Assembly: GCF_021582875.1 (NCBI RefSeq)
Contig: NZ_CP091138.1
Span: 930,001-994,000, forward strand
Direction: 5' to 3'
DNA: 64,000 nt
From: Microbacterium sp. KUDC0406
GTDB taxonomy: Bacteria; Actinomycetota; Actinomycetes; Actinomycetales; Microbacteriaceae
In this document: positions 55,036-63,794 of the stretch, in pieces
Position numbering within the stretch: position 1 is the stretch's first letter
Layout of the letters: each line of letters opens with the position of its first letter
Position numbers and translations under genes: made by a program
The notes under the pieces: model-generated
The model's database searches: none
What the model saw: the letters and a program-made list of their open reading frames with translations, nothing else
What the model was told of the DNA's origin: nothing

Positions 55036-55931
55036 TCAGAGCGTGCCGGGCTCCGAGCCGGTGGCGATCGGAACGCGCACGGCGCTGCCCCACTCGGTCC
55101 AGGATCCGTCGTAGTTGCGCACGTTCTCGAAGCCGAGCAGGTGCTGCAGCACGAACCAGGTGTGGCTGGACCGCTCGCCGATACGGCAGTAGGCGACGAT
55201 CTCATCGCCGTCCTTCAGCCCTGCGCCGTCGCGATAGATCTCCTCGAGCTCGGCGCGTGTCTTGAAACCGCCGTCCTCGGCGACCGCCTTTCCCCACGGC
55301 ACGCTCTGCGCGGTGGGGATGTGACCGGCGCGCAGCGCGCCCTCCTCGGGGTAGGCGGGAGCGGAGGTGCGCTCACCGCTGTACTCCTCGGGGGAGCGGA
55401 CGTCGATCAGCGGACCCTGCCCGATGAAGGAGAGGACATCCTCCTTGTACGCGCGCAGCACGGAGTCGTCGCGCTGCACGACCGGGTACTCGGTGCGCGG
55501 CCGATCCGCGGGAGCGGTGGTGATCGCGCCCCCTCGGAGATCCAGCGATCGCGACCGCCGTCCAGCAGACGGACGTCCTCGTGCCCGAACAGGGAGAACA
55601 CCCAGAGTGCGTAGGCCGCCCACCAGTTGTTCTTGTCGCCGTAGATCACGACGGTGTCGTCACGGGAGATGCCCTTGCGGCTGAGCAGCTCCGCGAAGCC
55701 GGCGCCGTCGACGTAGTCGCGCACGACCGGATCGTTCAGCTCGGTGTGCCAGTCGACCTTCACCGCGCCGGGGATGTGCCCGGTCTCGTACAGCAGCACG
55801 TCCTCGTCGGACTCGACGACCACGAGCCCGGGGTCGCCGAGGTGCGCCGCGAGCCACTCCGTGGTGACCAGCCGGCCGGGCTCGGCGTACTCGGCGAACT
55901 TGGCGGAAGTGGTGTCGAAGTCGATGGGCAC
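55036..55931 (-). CDS. sseA: Two-domain sulfurtransferase (thiosulfate/mercaptopyruvate), frameshifted
   Basis: About 299 residues with two rhodanese domains. The N-terminal one is inactive (no Cys at [10 protein letters not shown]); the C-terminal one has Cys249 in [10 protein letters not shown], the CRxGxR loop of thiosulfate sulfurtransferases. One base is missing in the C5 run at 55529-55533; repaired, it reads [20 protein letters not shown] 55931 has AGGAGA upstream. With SufE adjacent, this pair probably handles persulfide sulfur; the mycobacterial homologues (sseA and a SufE-like gene) are also adjacent. Confidence 0.92.
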
Positions 55932-56055
55932 GGGTGTCTCCTGGATTCGGGCGAACGGGTGGTTCGGGGAGACGGCGTAGTGTGGAGCCGTCCCTCTGAC
56001 GATAAGCCTCCCCGCGGCCGTGCGCATGCGGATTACGAAAGACGTCCAAACGCGA

Positions 56056-57096
56056 ATGACCCAGGCGACCAGCCCCGGAATCGTCCACCTCACCGATCGG
56101 ATCCCGGTCGTCTCCGGCAGCGAGATGCTGGCCAGCCTCGTGCCCCCGCCGCAGTTCGACGGCGCGACGTTCGAGAGTTATCGGGCCGACCCCGTCTATC
56201 CCTCGCAGGAGGAGTCGAAGGAGAAGCTGATGCGCTTCGCCGGGGGAGCTGCACAGCCGGTGAAGCGGGGCGGATTCTTCCGCCGTGCGCCGAAGGAGCC
56301 CGAGACCAAGCCCGGTGTGTACCTCGACGGCGGGTTCGGCGTCGGCAAGACCCACCTGCTCGCGGCGATCTACCACGCGATGCCGGCCCGCCGGAAGTAC
56401 TTCGGGTCGTTCATCGAGTACACCGCGCTCGTCGGCGCCCTCGGGTACAAGAACACCGTCGAACTGCTGCGCGGGGCCGATCTGCTCTGCATCGACGAGT
56501 TCGAGCTCGACGATCCGGGCGACACCATGGTCATGACCCGGCTGCTCGGCGAGCTCGTGGCATCGGGGACCAAGCTCGCGGCGACGTCGAACACGCCGCC
56601 GAACGCGCTCGGCGAGGGGCGCTTCGCCGCGCAGGACTTCCTGCGCGAGATCCAGGCGATGTCCGACAGCTTCGAGACGCTGCGTATCGACGGCGTCGAC
56701 TACCGCCAGCGTGCGATAGACGGCCACTCGATCGCGCTCGACGATGCGGCCTACACCGGGGCCGTCGAGCAGGGTGTGGCCGACGGTGCGGCATCCGACG
56801 ACGAGTTCGGCGCGGTCATCCGGCATCTCGCCCAGGTGCACCCGTCCCGGTACATCCGCCTGATCGACGGAGTGGGCCTGATCGGCCTTCGTGACGTGCA
56901 CGTGCTGACCGACCAGTCCGAGGCGCTGCGCTTCGTCGCCTTCGTCGACCGTGTGTACGACGCACAGATCCCCGTCGTCGCCACCGGTGTCGCTCTCGAC
57001 GAGGTGTTCGCCGAGGAGATGCTCTCCGGCGGGTACCGCAAGAAGTACCTGCGGGCGATCTCGCGCCTGAACGCGCTCACGCACTCCGCGGCGTAA
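56056..57096 (+). CDS. zapE: AFG1/ZapE-like ATPase
   Basis: 346 residues, AAA+-like P-loop protein. Walker [10 protein letters not shown] (about 95-103), Walker [12 protein letters not shown], sensor [17 protein letters not shown] and the C-terminal [19 protein letters not shown] and RLNALT. In E. coli ZapE interacts with FtsZ; actinobacterial members are uncharacterised. ATG 56056 begins [15 protein letters not shown] as family members do; an upstream ATG at 56020 would add 12 residues unlike the family. Confidence 0.9.
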   Translation: MTQATSPGIVHLTDRIPVVSGSEMLASLVPPPQFDGATFESYRADPVYPSQEESKEKLMRFAGGAAQPVKRGGFFRRAPKEPETKPGVYLDGGFGVGKTHLLAAIYHAMPARRKYFGSFIEYTALVGALGYKNTVELLRGADLLCIDEFELDDPGDTMVMTRLLGELVASGTKLAATSNTPPNALGEGRFAAQDFLREIQAMSDSFETLRIDGVDYRQRAIDGHSIALDDAAYTGAVEQGVADGAASDDEFGAVIRHLAQVHPSRYIRLIDGVGLIGLRDVHVLTDQSEALRFVAFVDRVYDAQIPVVATGVALDEVFAEEMLSGGYRKKYLRAISRLNALTHSAA

Positions 57097-57122
57097 CACG
57101 ACGTTCACGCAGCGGCCGCTCC

Positions 57123-57139
57123 CGTAACGCGCTCGCAAC
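57123..57139 (+). promoter_or_regulatory. GlnR-like box upstream of amt
   Basis: CGTAAC-GCGCTC-GCAAC fits the actinobacterial GlnR consensus gnTnAC-n6-GnAAC. It lies about 75 bp upstream of the ammonium transporter start, as expected for a nitrogen-controlled promoter. Confidence 0.6.
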
Positions 57140-57213
57140 ACAGCGAGCGACCAGCCGAAACGCGGCGGTTCCACACTGAACCTCAACTTCTTCTCCCGAA
57201 AGTGAGGTTCGAC

Positions 57214-58464
57214 ATGGATGCACCGGGGAACATCTCCTGGGCCGTGACGGCGACGGCGCTGGTGCTGCTGATGACGCCGGGTGTGGCGTTCTTCTACGGC
57301 GGTCTCGTGAAGGCCAAGAGCGTCATCAGCATGATGATGATGAGCTTCGGCGCGATCGGGCTGATCGCCGTGCTGTGGACGCTGTACGGCTTCTCGATGA
57401 GCACCGTGGAGAGTCCGACGCAGTTCGCCGGCAACCCGTTCGCCGACTTCGGCCTCGCGGAGTCGGCGTCAGAGCCCGGCGCGAACGTCGGACTGCTGAG
57501 TGTCGCGTACGGCGCGACCTTCGCGATCATCACCGTGGCCCTGATCTCGGGGGCGATCGCCGACCGGGCGCGATTCGGTCCGTGGCTGATCTTCGTCGGC
57601 GTCTTCGGAACGATCGGCTACTTCCCGATCGCGGCATGGGTGTGGGGCGGCGGCTGGATCATGAACCTCGGCTCCTGGCTGTTCGGTGAGGACAGCGGCA
57701 TCGCGGTCATCGACTACGCCGGCGGCACCGCCGTGCACATCAACGCCGGTGCGGCCGCCCTCGCCCTCTCGCTCGTGCTCGGCAAGCGGATCGGCTTCCA
57801 CAAGGGCATCCAGAAGCCGCACAACGTGCCGCTCACGCTGCTCGGCGCCGCCCTGCTGTGGTTCGGATGGTTCGGCTTCAACGCCGGCGCGGAGTGGCTG
57901 GCCGAGGACATGGGCAAGGTCGGCCTGATCGCCATCAACACGATGGGCGCCGCGGCAGCCGGCATCCTGGGCTGGATCCTGGTGGAGAAGATCAAGGACG
58001 GCAAGCCGACCTCGGTCGGCGCGGTCTCGGGCGCCGTGGCCGGGCTCGTGGCGATCACGCCTGCCTGCGCGAACCTCGCTCCCGGATGGGCGCTGCTGCT
58101 GGGTGCTCTGTCGGGTATCGCCTGCGCGGTGGCGGTGGAGCTGAAGTACCGGCTCGGCTTCGACGACTCGCTCGACGTCGTGGGCCTGCACCTGGTCGGC
58201 GGCCTGCTGGGCACCGTCTACCTGGGGTTCTTCGCCACCGGCCAGGGCCTGTTCACCGGCGGCGACGTGCGACTGCTCGCCGTGCAGGTGATCGCATCCG
58301 GCGGCGTGATGATCTACTCGTTCGTCGTCGCTCTGGTGACCGGGTTCGCGATCGAGAAGACGATCGGGTTCCGTGTCACCAGCGACGAGGAGATCGCCGG
58401 CGTCGACCTCGCCGTGCACGGCGAGGAGGGCTACGCGCTCGACGAGCCGGTCGCCGTGCACTGA
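57214..58464 (+). CDS. amt: Ammonium transporter
   Basis: 416 residues with about 11 hydrophobic helices. Conserved elements: MTPGVAFFYGGLVKAKSV, the twin-His pore with the first His in YAGGTAVHINAGAAAL, and a later VVGLHLVGGLLGTVYLG with the second. C-terminal 40 residues are cytoplasmic (TSDEEIAGVDLAVHGEEGYA), the region that normally contacts GlnK. No glnK gene follows before the terminator, unlike many amt loci. ATG 57214 with GAGG upstream is preferred to GTG 57202. Confidence 0.95.
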   Translation: MDAPGNISWAVTATALVLLMTPGVAFFYGGLVKAKSVISMMMMSFGAIGLIAVLWTLYGFSMSTVESPTQFAGNPFADFGLAESASEPGANVGLLSVAYGATFAIITVALISGAIADRARFGPWLIFVGVFGTIGYFPIAAWVWGGGWIMNLGSWLFGEDSGIAVIDYAGGTAVHINAGAAALALSLVLGKRIGFHKGIQKPHNVPLTLLGAALLWFGWFGFNAGAEWLAEDMGKVGLIAINTMGAAAAGILGWILVEKIKDGKPTSVGAVSGAVAGLVAITPACANLAPGWALLLGALSGIACAVAVELKYRLGFDDSLDVVGLHLVGGLLGTVYLGFFATGQGLFTGGDVRLLAVQVIASGGVMIYSFVVALVTGFAIEKTIGFRVTSDEEIAGVDLAVHGEEGYALDEPVAVH

Positions 58465-58474
58465 CCCGAGAAGC

Positions 58475-58510
58475 AGAGGGGGCGATGATCCGATCGGATC
58501 TCGCCCCTCT
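58475..58510. terminator. Hairpin between amt and yceI
   Basis: AGAGGGGGCGA pairs with TCGCCCCTCT (one extra G bulged) around a central palindrome GATCCGATCGGATC. Convergent-gene terminator. Confidence 0.8.
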
Positions 58511-58527
58511 CCGCGTGTCCGGGACGG

Positions 58528-59153
58528 TCAGGACTCGCCGGAGCCGTCGGCAGAGTCCTCACCCTCGGCGGAGTCGTCGTTCTCGGCGCCGGAGCCGTCC
58601 TCAGAGGTCTCGACCTTGACCGCGGAGATCTCGAACTCGAGCGTGATCTTCTCGGAGACGAGCACGCCGCCGGAGTCGAGGGGGTGTTCCACTCCAGGCC
58701 GAAGTCGCGGCGGTTCAGCCGGCGGCTGCCCTCGAAGCCGGCGCGCAGCTCGCCGTAGGCGCCCGTCTCGAGGCCGATCAGTGCGAGCGGGATCATCACC
58801 TGCTTGGTGACGTCGCGGATGGTCAGGTCTCCGGTCACCGAGAAGGCACGATCGTCGACCTCTTCGATGTGCGTGCTGACGAAGGTGATCTCGGGCCACT
58901 TCTCCGCATCGAAGAAGTCGGCGCTGCGCAGGTGGTCATCGCGCTGCTGCACGCGGGTGTCGACGCTCCCGGTCTGCATGACGACCTTCGCCCAGGACTC
59001 GTCGGGGTGCTCGGTGTCGACGTGCAGATGGCCGCTGATCTCGTTGAAGGCGCCGCGCACGGTGGTCACCATGGCGTGCTTCGCGGAGAAGCCGATGCGT
59101 GTGTGCGTCGGGTCGAATTCCCAGTCGCCGTTGACTTTCTCGAGATCGATCAC
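58528..59153 (-). CDS. YceI-family protein, frameshifted
   Basis: About 208 residues of the lipocalin-like YceI fold, which binds polyisoprenoid molecules. WEFDPTHTRIGFSAKHAMVTTVRGAF at the N terminus, then DVTKQVMIPL and the conserved FGLEWNTPLDSGGVLVSEKI, which needs one more C in the run opposite 58680-58684. The C-terminal 25 residues are acidic Ser/Gly/Glu-rich (EDGSGAENDDSAEG). No signal peptide, so it acts in the cytoplasm or at the membrane. Function unproven. Confidence 0.92.
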
Positions 59154-59255
59154 GCGTGTCTCCTATTCGTTCTCGCTCGGGATGACGAGAGATCGGTCCG
59201 AGCATAGCAAGGGGGACCGGGCGAGATTCAGCAGGGGTTCCTCTATCGTGGGCGG

Positions 59256-59810
59256 GTGAGCTCGACCAACGGCATCCTGTCCACTCTCGTCGATGCGCTG
59301 CAGAAGATCCTGCGCCGAGATTCCGGCACGACAGCCGTCGGGACGCGGCGTGCAGATCCTGCCGTCCGGGTCTCGGGCGAAGAGGCCGGGCGGATGCCGG
59401 GCAGCGAGACGATCCGCATCGACCCGGACCGCATCCGTGATCTGCGTGTCTCCTACGCCCCGCAGCGCGACGGCGCACCGGATGCCGGCGAGGTGATCTG
59501 GACCTGGGTCCCGTACGAGGAGAACGACGGGCGCGGCAAGGATCGTCCGGTGCTGGTGATCGGCCGCCACTCCGCTGAGCGCGTGTACGCGGTGCGGATG
59601 ACCAGCAAGCCGCACGACGGCGATCGCGACTACCTGCCGATCGGCTCGGGAGGCTGGGACGGTCAGGGCCGGGAGAGCTGGGTGGACATCGAGCAGCTCT
59701 ACAGCGTGCACGATGCCGGCATGCGCCGCGAGGCGGCGATCCTCGACAAGGAGCGGTACAGGCGCGTGGTCGCCGCGCTGATGCGCCGGTACGGCTGGGC
59801 GAAGGCCTGA
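59256..59810 (+). CDS. PemK/MazF-family protein, no antitoxin seen
   Basis: 184 residues, GTG start. The C-terminal 110 residues match the PemK/MazF fold (GEVIWTWVPYEENDGRGKDRPVLVIGRHSAERVYAVRMTSKPH). The N-terminal 75 residues are polar and unrelated. MazF toxins are mRNA interferases, but this actinobacterial subgroup is a stand-alone gene without a partner; no small antitoxin gene is adjacent, and the active Arg and Ser/Thr are not verifiable by eye. Toxic activity is doubtful. Confidence 0.85.
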   Translation: MSSTNGILSTLVDALQKILRRDSGTTAVGTRRADPAVRVSGEEAGRMPGSETIRIDPDRIRDLRVSYAPQRDGAPDAGEVIWTWVPYEENDGRGKDRPVLVIGRHSAERVYAVRMTSKPHDGDRDYLPIGSGGWDGQGRESWVDIEQLYSVHDAGMRREAAILDKERYRRVVAALMRRYGWAKA

Positions 59811-59820
59811 GAAGAACGAC

Positions 59821-59852
59821 GAAGCCCGGGATCGGAACGATCCCGGGCTTCG
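59821..59852. terminator. Bidirectional terminator
   Basis: GAAGCCCGGGATC-GGAAC-GATCCCGGGCTTC, a perfect 13-bp stem, between the PemK-like gene and the convergent tRNA-Gly/tRNA-Val pair. Confidence 0.88.
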
Positions 59853-59859
59853 GACGTGG

Positions 59860-59932
59860 AGCGGATGACGAGACTCGAACTCGCGACCCTCACCTTGGCA
59901 AGGTGATGCGCTACCAACTGCGCTACATCCGC
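59860..59932 (-). tRNA. tRNA-Gly (anticodon GCC)
   Basis: Minus strand: acceptor GCGGATG pairs with CATCCGC, D-arm GCGCAGTTGGTAGCGC, anticodon arm TCACC-TTGCCAA-GGTGA with GCC, T-arm GCGAG-TTCGAGT-CTCGT. Body identical to the plus-strand copy at 60219. Confidence 0.96.
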
Positions 59933-59933
59933 G

Positions 59934-60006
59934 TGGGCGATGCCGGACTCGAACCGACGACCTCTTCCGTGTGAAGGAAGCGCGCTACCAACTGCGCCAA
60001 TCGCCC
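59934..60006 (-). tRNA. tRNA-Val (anticodon CAC)
   Basis: Acceptor GGGCGAT / ATCGCCC, anticodon stem CTTCC/GGAAG with loop TTCACAC giving anticodon CAC (codon GTG), T-arm TCGG-TTCGAGT-CCGG. Upstream of, and in tandem with, the minus-strand tRNA-Gly. Confidence 0.95.
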
Positions 60007-60218
60007 CTGTGAAGTTGTCTTGTGCGCAGCGGCACGAATGAAAAGCATACCCGATGCGGAGGGCGGTCCCGGCATCGCGTTCCGAGCCGGGCGTGGCGTG
60101 CGGCGCGGGCGCCGTCCGGACACGCCCGACGGCGTCATCCGGTTTGGCGAACGTCTGATCCTGGGATAATGTATCTCGAGTGCCCGGCACGCCGGGTAAC
60201 ATGAAAAATGAACAGTTT

Positions 60219-60291
60219 GCGGATGTAGCGCAGTTGGTAGCGCATCACCTTGCCAAGGTGAGGGTCGCGAGTTCGAGTCTCGTCATCCGCT
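60219..60291 (+). tRNA. tRNA-Gly (anticodon GCC), second copy
   Basis: Same 72 bases as the minus-strand copy, in opposite orientation. First of the plus-strand tRNA group. TTGGCG (60144-60149) and GATAAT (60165-60170) upstream are a plausible promoter, though spacing is only 15 bp; TAATGT at 60167 gives 17. Confidence 0.96.
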
Positions 60292-60346
60292 CGAGTGCAG
60301 GAGCCCCAGCCAGGGGCACCGGCATGTGGGTTCGAATCCACCTCAC

Positions 60347-60417
60347 GGTGGCGTGGCCGAGCGGCTAGGCACCGGCCTGCAAAGCCGTTTACACGGGTTC
60401 GAATCCCGTCGCCACCT
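60347..60417 (+). tRNA. tRNA-Cys (anticodon GCA)
   Basis: Acceptor GGTGGCG / CGCCACC; anticodon stem CGGC/GCCG with loop CTGCAAA, anticodon GCA; T-arm ACGGG-TTCGAAT-CCCGT. Confidence 0.95.
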
Positions 60418-60442
60418 CTCGAACAACTGAACAGCCCATTGG

Positions 60443-60514
60443 GCGCGATTGGCGCAGCGGTAGCGCGCTTCCCTGACACGGAAGAGGTCACTGGTTCGAT
60501 CCCAGTATCGCGCA
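60443..60514 (+). tRNA. tRNA-Val (anticodon GAC)
   Basis: Acceptor GCGCGAT / ATCGCGC; D-arm GCGCAGCGGTAGCGC; anticodon stem CTTCC/GGAAG with loop CTGACAC giving GAC (codon GTC); T-arm ACTGG-TTCGATC-CCAGT. Confidence 0.95.
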
Positions 60515-60520
60515 CAGAGA

Positions 60521-60547
60521 AAACCCCGGCTCAGCCGGGGTTTTTTG
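60521..60547 (+). terminator. Rho-independent terminator of the tRNA group
   Basis: AACCCCGGCT-C-AGCCGGGGTT followed by a T6 run, immediately after the tRNA-Val(GAC) gene. The most canonical terminator in the window. Confidence 0.93.
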
Positions 60548-60733
60548 TTCCTGAAACATGCGTGGGCAACATGCGTGCAACATCGAATACACATCACATC
60601 CGGCAGGTACCCGTGCTGAGGACCGCCGCGCATGCCATGACATCGGGGGAGAGGTCAACCCCCTGCATCGAACGCCGGCCGCTCCGTAAGCTGCTCAGTG
60701 CCGTCACACGGGGTGAGGGCGGGGAGGTGACCC

Positions 60734-61150
60734 GTGCTGCCGGTGATCGATTCGCTCGCCCAGCTCGAGGACCTCGTGTGGGAGACGCCCGGCCTCGGCA
60801 TCCGATACTCCGCCGGCTGGGACCACGATCGCGACGAGGAGTCGATCGATCATGAGAGCGGCCTTCCGCTGCCGGGACTGTCCGTGAATCCACTGGATCC
60901 CGAGTTCTGGTGGGTGCGTCCGCTGCGAGAGTGGCTCGCGCGACAGCTGTGCCAGTACCGGCATCTCGCCGAGGAGGACGACGACCGGCACGCCTGGGTC
61001 CTCGCCGGACGACTCGTCGCACGCGGCCCGGACTGCGAGCCGCTGCTCGACCATGTCGAGCCCATAGCGGATCTCTCCCCGGAGGTCATCGCCGAGGCGG
61101 TGCGCGTCTATGCGGAACGATTCGACGCCGGACGCGGGCCGACCGACTGA
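60734..61150 (+). CDS. DUF6098-like protein
   Basis: 138 residues, GTG start with GGGGAGG upstream. IDSLAQLEDLVWETPGLGIRYSAGWDHD at the start and ESGLPLPGLSVNPLDPEFWW then REWLARQLCQYRHL match a conserved actinobacterial family of unknown function. No membrane segment. Single gene between the tRNA cluster terminator and the debris before thrS. Function unknown. Confidence 0.83.
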   Translation: MLPVIDSLAQLEDLVWETPGLGIRYSAGWDHDRDEESIDHESGLPLPGLSVNPLDPEFWWVRPLREWLARQLCQYRHLAEEDDDRHAWVLAGRLVARGPDCEPLLDHVEPIADLSPEVIAEAVRVYAERFDAGRGPTD

Positions 61151-61157
61151 ACTGCAT

Positions 61158-61277
61158 GCAGGGTTCGGGAGGAGCCCTTCGGCGGATCGGATCAAGGATG
61201 CCGCATTCGGCCTTGCTCTCACGATGGGCAGGGCTGCGGGAGACCCGCAACAGCTCGCCCGACTCCTGCAGCGCTGA
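61158..61277 (+). pseudogene. Gene fragment, C-terminal remnant
   Basis: In-frame reading ends SADRIKDAAFGLALTMGRAA..LARLLQR and a stop at 61275-61277, with no upstream start or recognised domain. It looks like the tail of a lost gene. The identity is unknown. Confidence 0.35.
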
Positions 61278-61389
61278 TCGGTTCTCCTGTTCGTCCTCGT
61301 CGCGGCCGCGGAGATCGGGGGAGCGTGGCGGCGATCATCATCCTCGCGCCCGCGGTCGGGGCATCCGCTGACTGAATCGATCGCTCGGC

Positions 61390-61524
61390 TCAGCGCATCG
61401 AGTTGTGACGCATCCAGTCGTCCCAGCTCATCGACGCGCCGACGTCCACAGGGTCGGCGATCGAGGCGCGCAGGCCGCGCAGGTAGTACTCGAGGTGACG
61501 CAGGTTCGCGCAGGGGGCGGAACC
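61390..61524 (-). pseudogene. Gene fragment on minus strand
   Basis: Coding-like reading CANLRHLEYYLRGLRASIAD ... SWDDWMRHNSMR ending in TGA at 61390-61392; an in-frame stop at 61525-61527 cuts it off. It carries conserved-looking aromatic/Arg patterns but I do not recognise the family. The remnant is convergent with neighbouring fragments. Confidence 0.4.
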
Positions 61525-61732
61525 TCACGAGCTGGGCGGGCTGCTCGGCGTGAACGGGGTGCTGCGCACGGTCGGCTCCTCCTTCGGCGCTCCGATCGCG
61601 ATACGGATCATTGCCGGTGCGACGGGCGTCGACGGCTTCGTCGCACTGTTTCTGGTCGCGGCACTGGTCAGCGTGGTGGGTGGAGTGCTGTCGATGTGCC
61701 TGCGGTCCGGCGCGCGGATGCGGGGCGAGTAA
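61500..61732 (+). pseudogene. MFS transporter C-terminal remnant
   Basis: About 75 codons from a stop at 61496 to TAA at 61730-61732: [20 protein letters not shown], then two hydrophobic helices ([20 protein letters not shown]). The [18 protein letters not shown] motif is that of the last helices of drug-exporter MFS proteins (DHA2-like). A GTG at 61550 could start a 60-residue peptide, but it would be only two helices. Probably a truncated transporter gene. Confidence 0.6.
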
Positions 61733-61763
61733 TCTTGACGTGACCCCTGGATGGAGATTGTCT

Positions 61764-63794
61764 GTGTCTGAGAACGCCCAGCCGAACGCCGAGAAGCGCG
61801 ACGGCTTCGCCCTGTTCACCGACCGTTCTGTCATCGCGATGCGAGTGAACGGCGTCCTGAAGGACCTCGCCACGACGCTGACCGAGACCGACGTCGTCGA
61901 GCCCGTCACCATCGACAGCCCGGCCGGCCTCGACATCCTGCGGCACTCGACCGCTCACGTGCTCGCGCAGGCGGTGCAGCGCATCCGGCCGGAGGCGAAC
62001 CTGGGCATCGGGCCGTTCATCACCGACGGCTTCTACTACGACTTCGGGGTGGAGAGTCCGTTCACTCCCGACGACCTGAAGGCCATCTCGAAGGAGATGC
62101 AGCGCATCGTCCGTGAAGGTCAGCGCTTCACCCGCCGTGTCGTCACCGAGGACGAGGCCCGCGCCGAGCTGGCGAACGAGCCCTTCAAGCTCGAGCTCAT
62201 CGATCTGGCCGGCGGCCCCGGCTCCGGTGCTTCGACAGGCTCAGCAACCGAGGTCGCAGAGGGCGCATCCGTCGAGGTCGGTGCCGGCGAGCTCACCATC
62301 TACGACAACGTCACGAAGGACGGCGAGGTCGCCTGGAAAGACCTCTGCCGCGGCCCGCACGTGCCCAGCACCCGCATGGTCGGTAACGGCTGGGACCTCA
62401 CCCGGGTCGCCGCGGCGTACTGGCGCGGCAGCGAGAAGAACCCGCAGCTGCAGCGCATCTACGGCACCGCATGGCCGACGAAGGACGAGCTGCGCGCCTA
62501 TCAGGAGCGCCTGGCCGAGGCCGAGCGCCGCGACCACCGCAAGCTCGGCGTCGAGATGGACCTGTTCTCGTTCCCCGACGAGATCGGCTCGGGTCTGGCG
62601 GTGTTCCACCCCAAGGGCGGCATCATCCGGTACGAGATCGAGGAGAACCTGCGCAAGCACCTGCTGCGCAACGGCTACGACCTCGTGAACAGCCCGCACA
62701 TCACCAAGAAGGATCTGTTCCAGACGTCCGGGCACCTGCAGACCTACGCCGACGGCATGTTCCCGCCGATGCACCTCGACGAGATCGTCGACGACGAGGG
62801 CAGCATCACCCGTCAGGGCCAGGACTACTACCTGAAGCCCATGAACTGCCCGTTCCACAACCTGATCTTCCGCGCCCGGGGTCGTTCGTACCGCGAGCTT
62901 CCGCTGCGGCTGGCGGAGTTCGGCACCGTCTACCGATACGAGAAGAGCGGCACGCTGTCGGGGCTGACCCGCGTGCGCGGCCTGACCCAGGACGACGCGC
63001 ACATCTACGTCACGCAGGAGCAGGTGCGCGAGGAACTCGCCACCAACCTGAACCTGGTGCTCGAGCTGCTGCGCGATTACGGCCTGAACGATTTCTATCT
63101 GGAGCTGTCCACGAACGAGGAGGGCAATCCGAAGTTCCTCGGCGAGCCCGAGCAGTGGACCACGGCGATCGAGACGCTCCGCGAGGTCGCTCTCGAGTCG
63201 GGACTCGAGCTGGTCGCCGACCCGGGTGGCGCGGCCTTCTACGGCCCGAAGATCTCGGTGCAGGCGCGTGACGCGATCGGCCGCACCTGGCAGATGTCGA
63301 CGATCCAGCTGGACTTCAACCAGCCGGAGCGCTTCGAGCTGGAGTACACCGGACCCGACGGGCAGAAGCACCGTCCGGTGATGGTCCACCGCGCCCTGCT
63401 CGGTTCGGTCGAGCGCTTCTTCGCCATCCTGCTGGAGCACTACGCGGGAGACTTCCCGCTGTGGCTCGCCCCCGTGCAGGCGGTCGGCGTCCCTGTCGCC
63501 GAGGAGTACGCCGAGTACCTCGAAGGCGTCATCGGCCAGCTGAAGGCCGAGGGGCTGCGTGCCGAGGTCGATCATTCCGACGACCGGATGCAGAAGAAGA
63601 TCCGCAACCACACCACGGCGAAGGTGCCGCTGATCCTCATCGCGGGGGAGCAGGACCGCTCGGCGGGCACCGTCTCGTTCCGCTTCCGCGACGGCACGCA
63701 GGAGAACGGCGTGCCGGTGGCGGATGCTGTCGCTCGCATCCGCTCGGCGGTCGCCGCCCACATCCGTGTGATGGCAGCCGGAGACCTGGCGTGA
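61764..63794 (+). CDS. thrS: Threonyl-tRNA synthetase with an in-frame repeat insertion
   Basis: 676 residues, class II synthetase. TGS-like N terminus ([21 protein letters not shown]), [14 protein letters not shown] (editing-domain His motif), the [11 protein letters not shown] zinc-type site, [32 protein letters not shown] (motif 2), [25 protein letters not shown] and the C-terminal anticodon domain ([12 protein letters not shown]). GTG 61764 is used. Between residues 155 and about 164 a dispersed repeat adds GASTGSATE in the editing domain without breaking the frame. The stop overlaps the HIT gene GTG. Confidence 0.96.
   Translation: MSENAQPNAEKRDGFALFTDRSVIAMRVNGVLKDLATTLTETDVVEPVTIDSPAGLDILRHSTAHVLAQAVQRIRPEANLGIGPFITDGFYYDFGVESPFTPDDLKAISKEMQRIVREGQRFTRRVVTEDEARAELANEPFKLELIDLAGGPGSGASTGSATEVAEGASVEVGAGELTIYDNVTKDGEVAWKDLCRGPHVPSTRMVGNGWDLTRVAAAYWRGSEKNPQLQRIYGTAWPTKDELRAYQERLAEAERRDHRKLGVEMDLFSFPDEIGSGLAVFHPKGGIIRYEIEENLRKHLLRNGYDLVNSPHITKKDLFQTSGHLQTYADGMFPPMHLDEIVDDEGSITRQGQDYYLKPMNCPFHNLIFRARGRSYRELPLRLAEFGTVYRYEKSGTLSGLTRVRGLTQDDAHIYVTQEQVREELATNLNLVLELLRDYGLNDFYLELSTNEEGNPKFLGEPEQWTTAIETLREVALESGLELVADPGGAAFYGPKISVQARDAIGRTWQMSTIQLDFNQPERFELEYTGPDGQKHRPVMVHRALLGSVERFFAILLEHYAGDFPLWLAPVQAVGVPVAEEYAEYLEGVIGQLKAEGLRAEVDHSDDRMQKKIRNHTTAKVPLILIAGEQDRSAGTVSFRFRDGTQENGVPVADAVARIRSAVAAHIRVMAAGDLA
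62228..62250 (+). repeat. Dispersed repeat inside thrS
   Basis: TGCTTCGACAGGCTCAGCAA plus ACC; the reverse complement reads GGTTGCTGAGCCTGTCGAAG, the same core as the intergenic copies. In frame within thrS. Confidence 0.75.

Noticed and set aside
61611..61763. Longer thrS start upstream of GTG 61764
   Set aside because: It runs through the out-of-frame end of the MFS remnant and lacks synthetase character.
61640..61763. T-box or other riboswitch before thrS
   Set aside because: Only about 30 bp separate the MFS remnant from the start, and no T-box sequence is seen.
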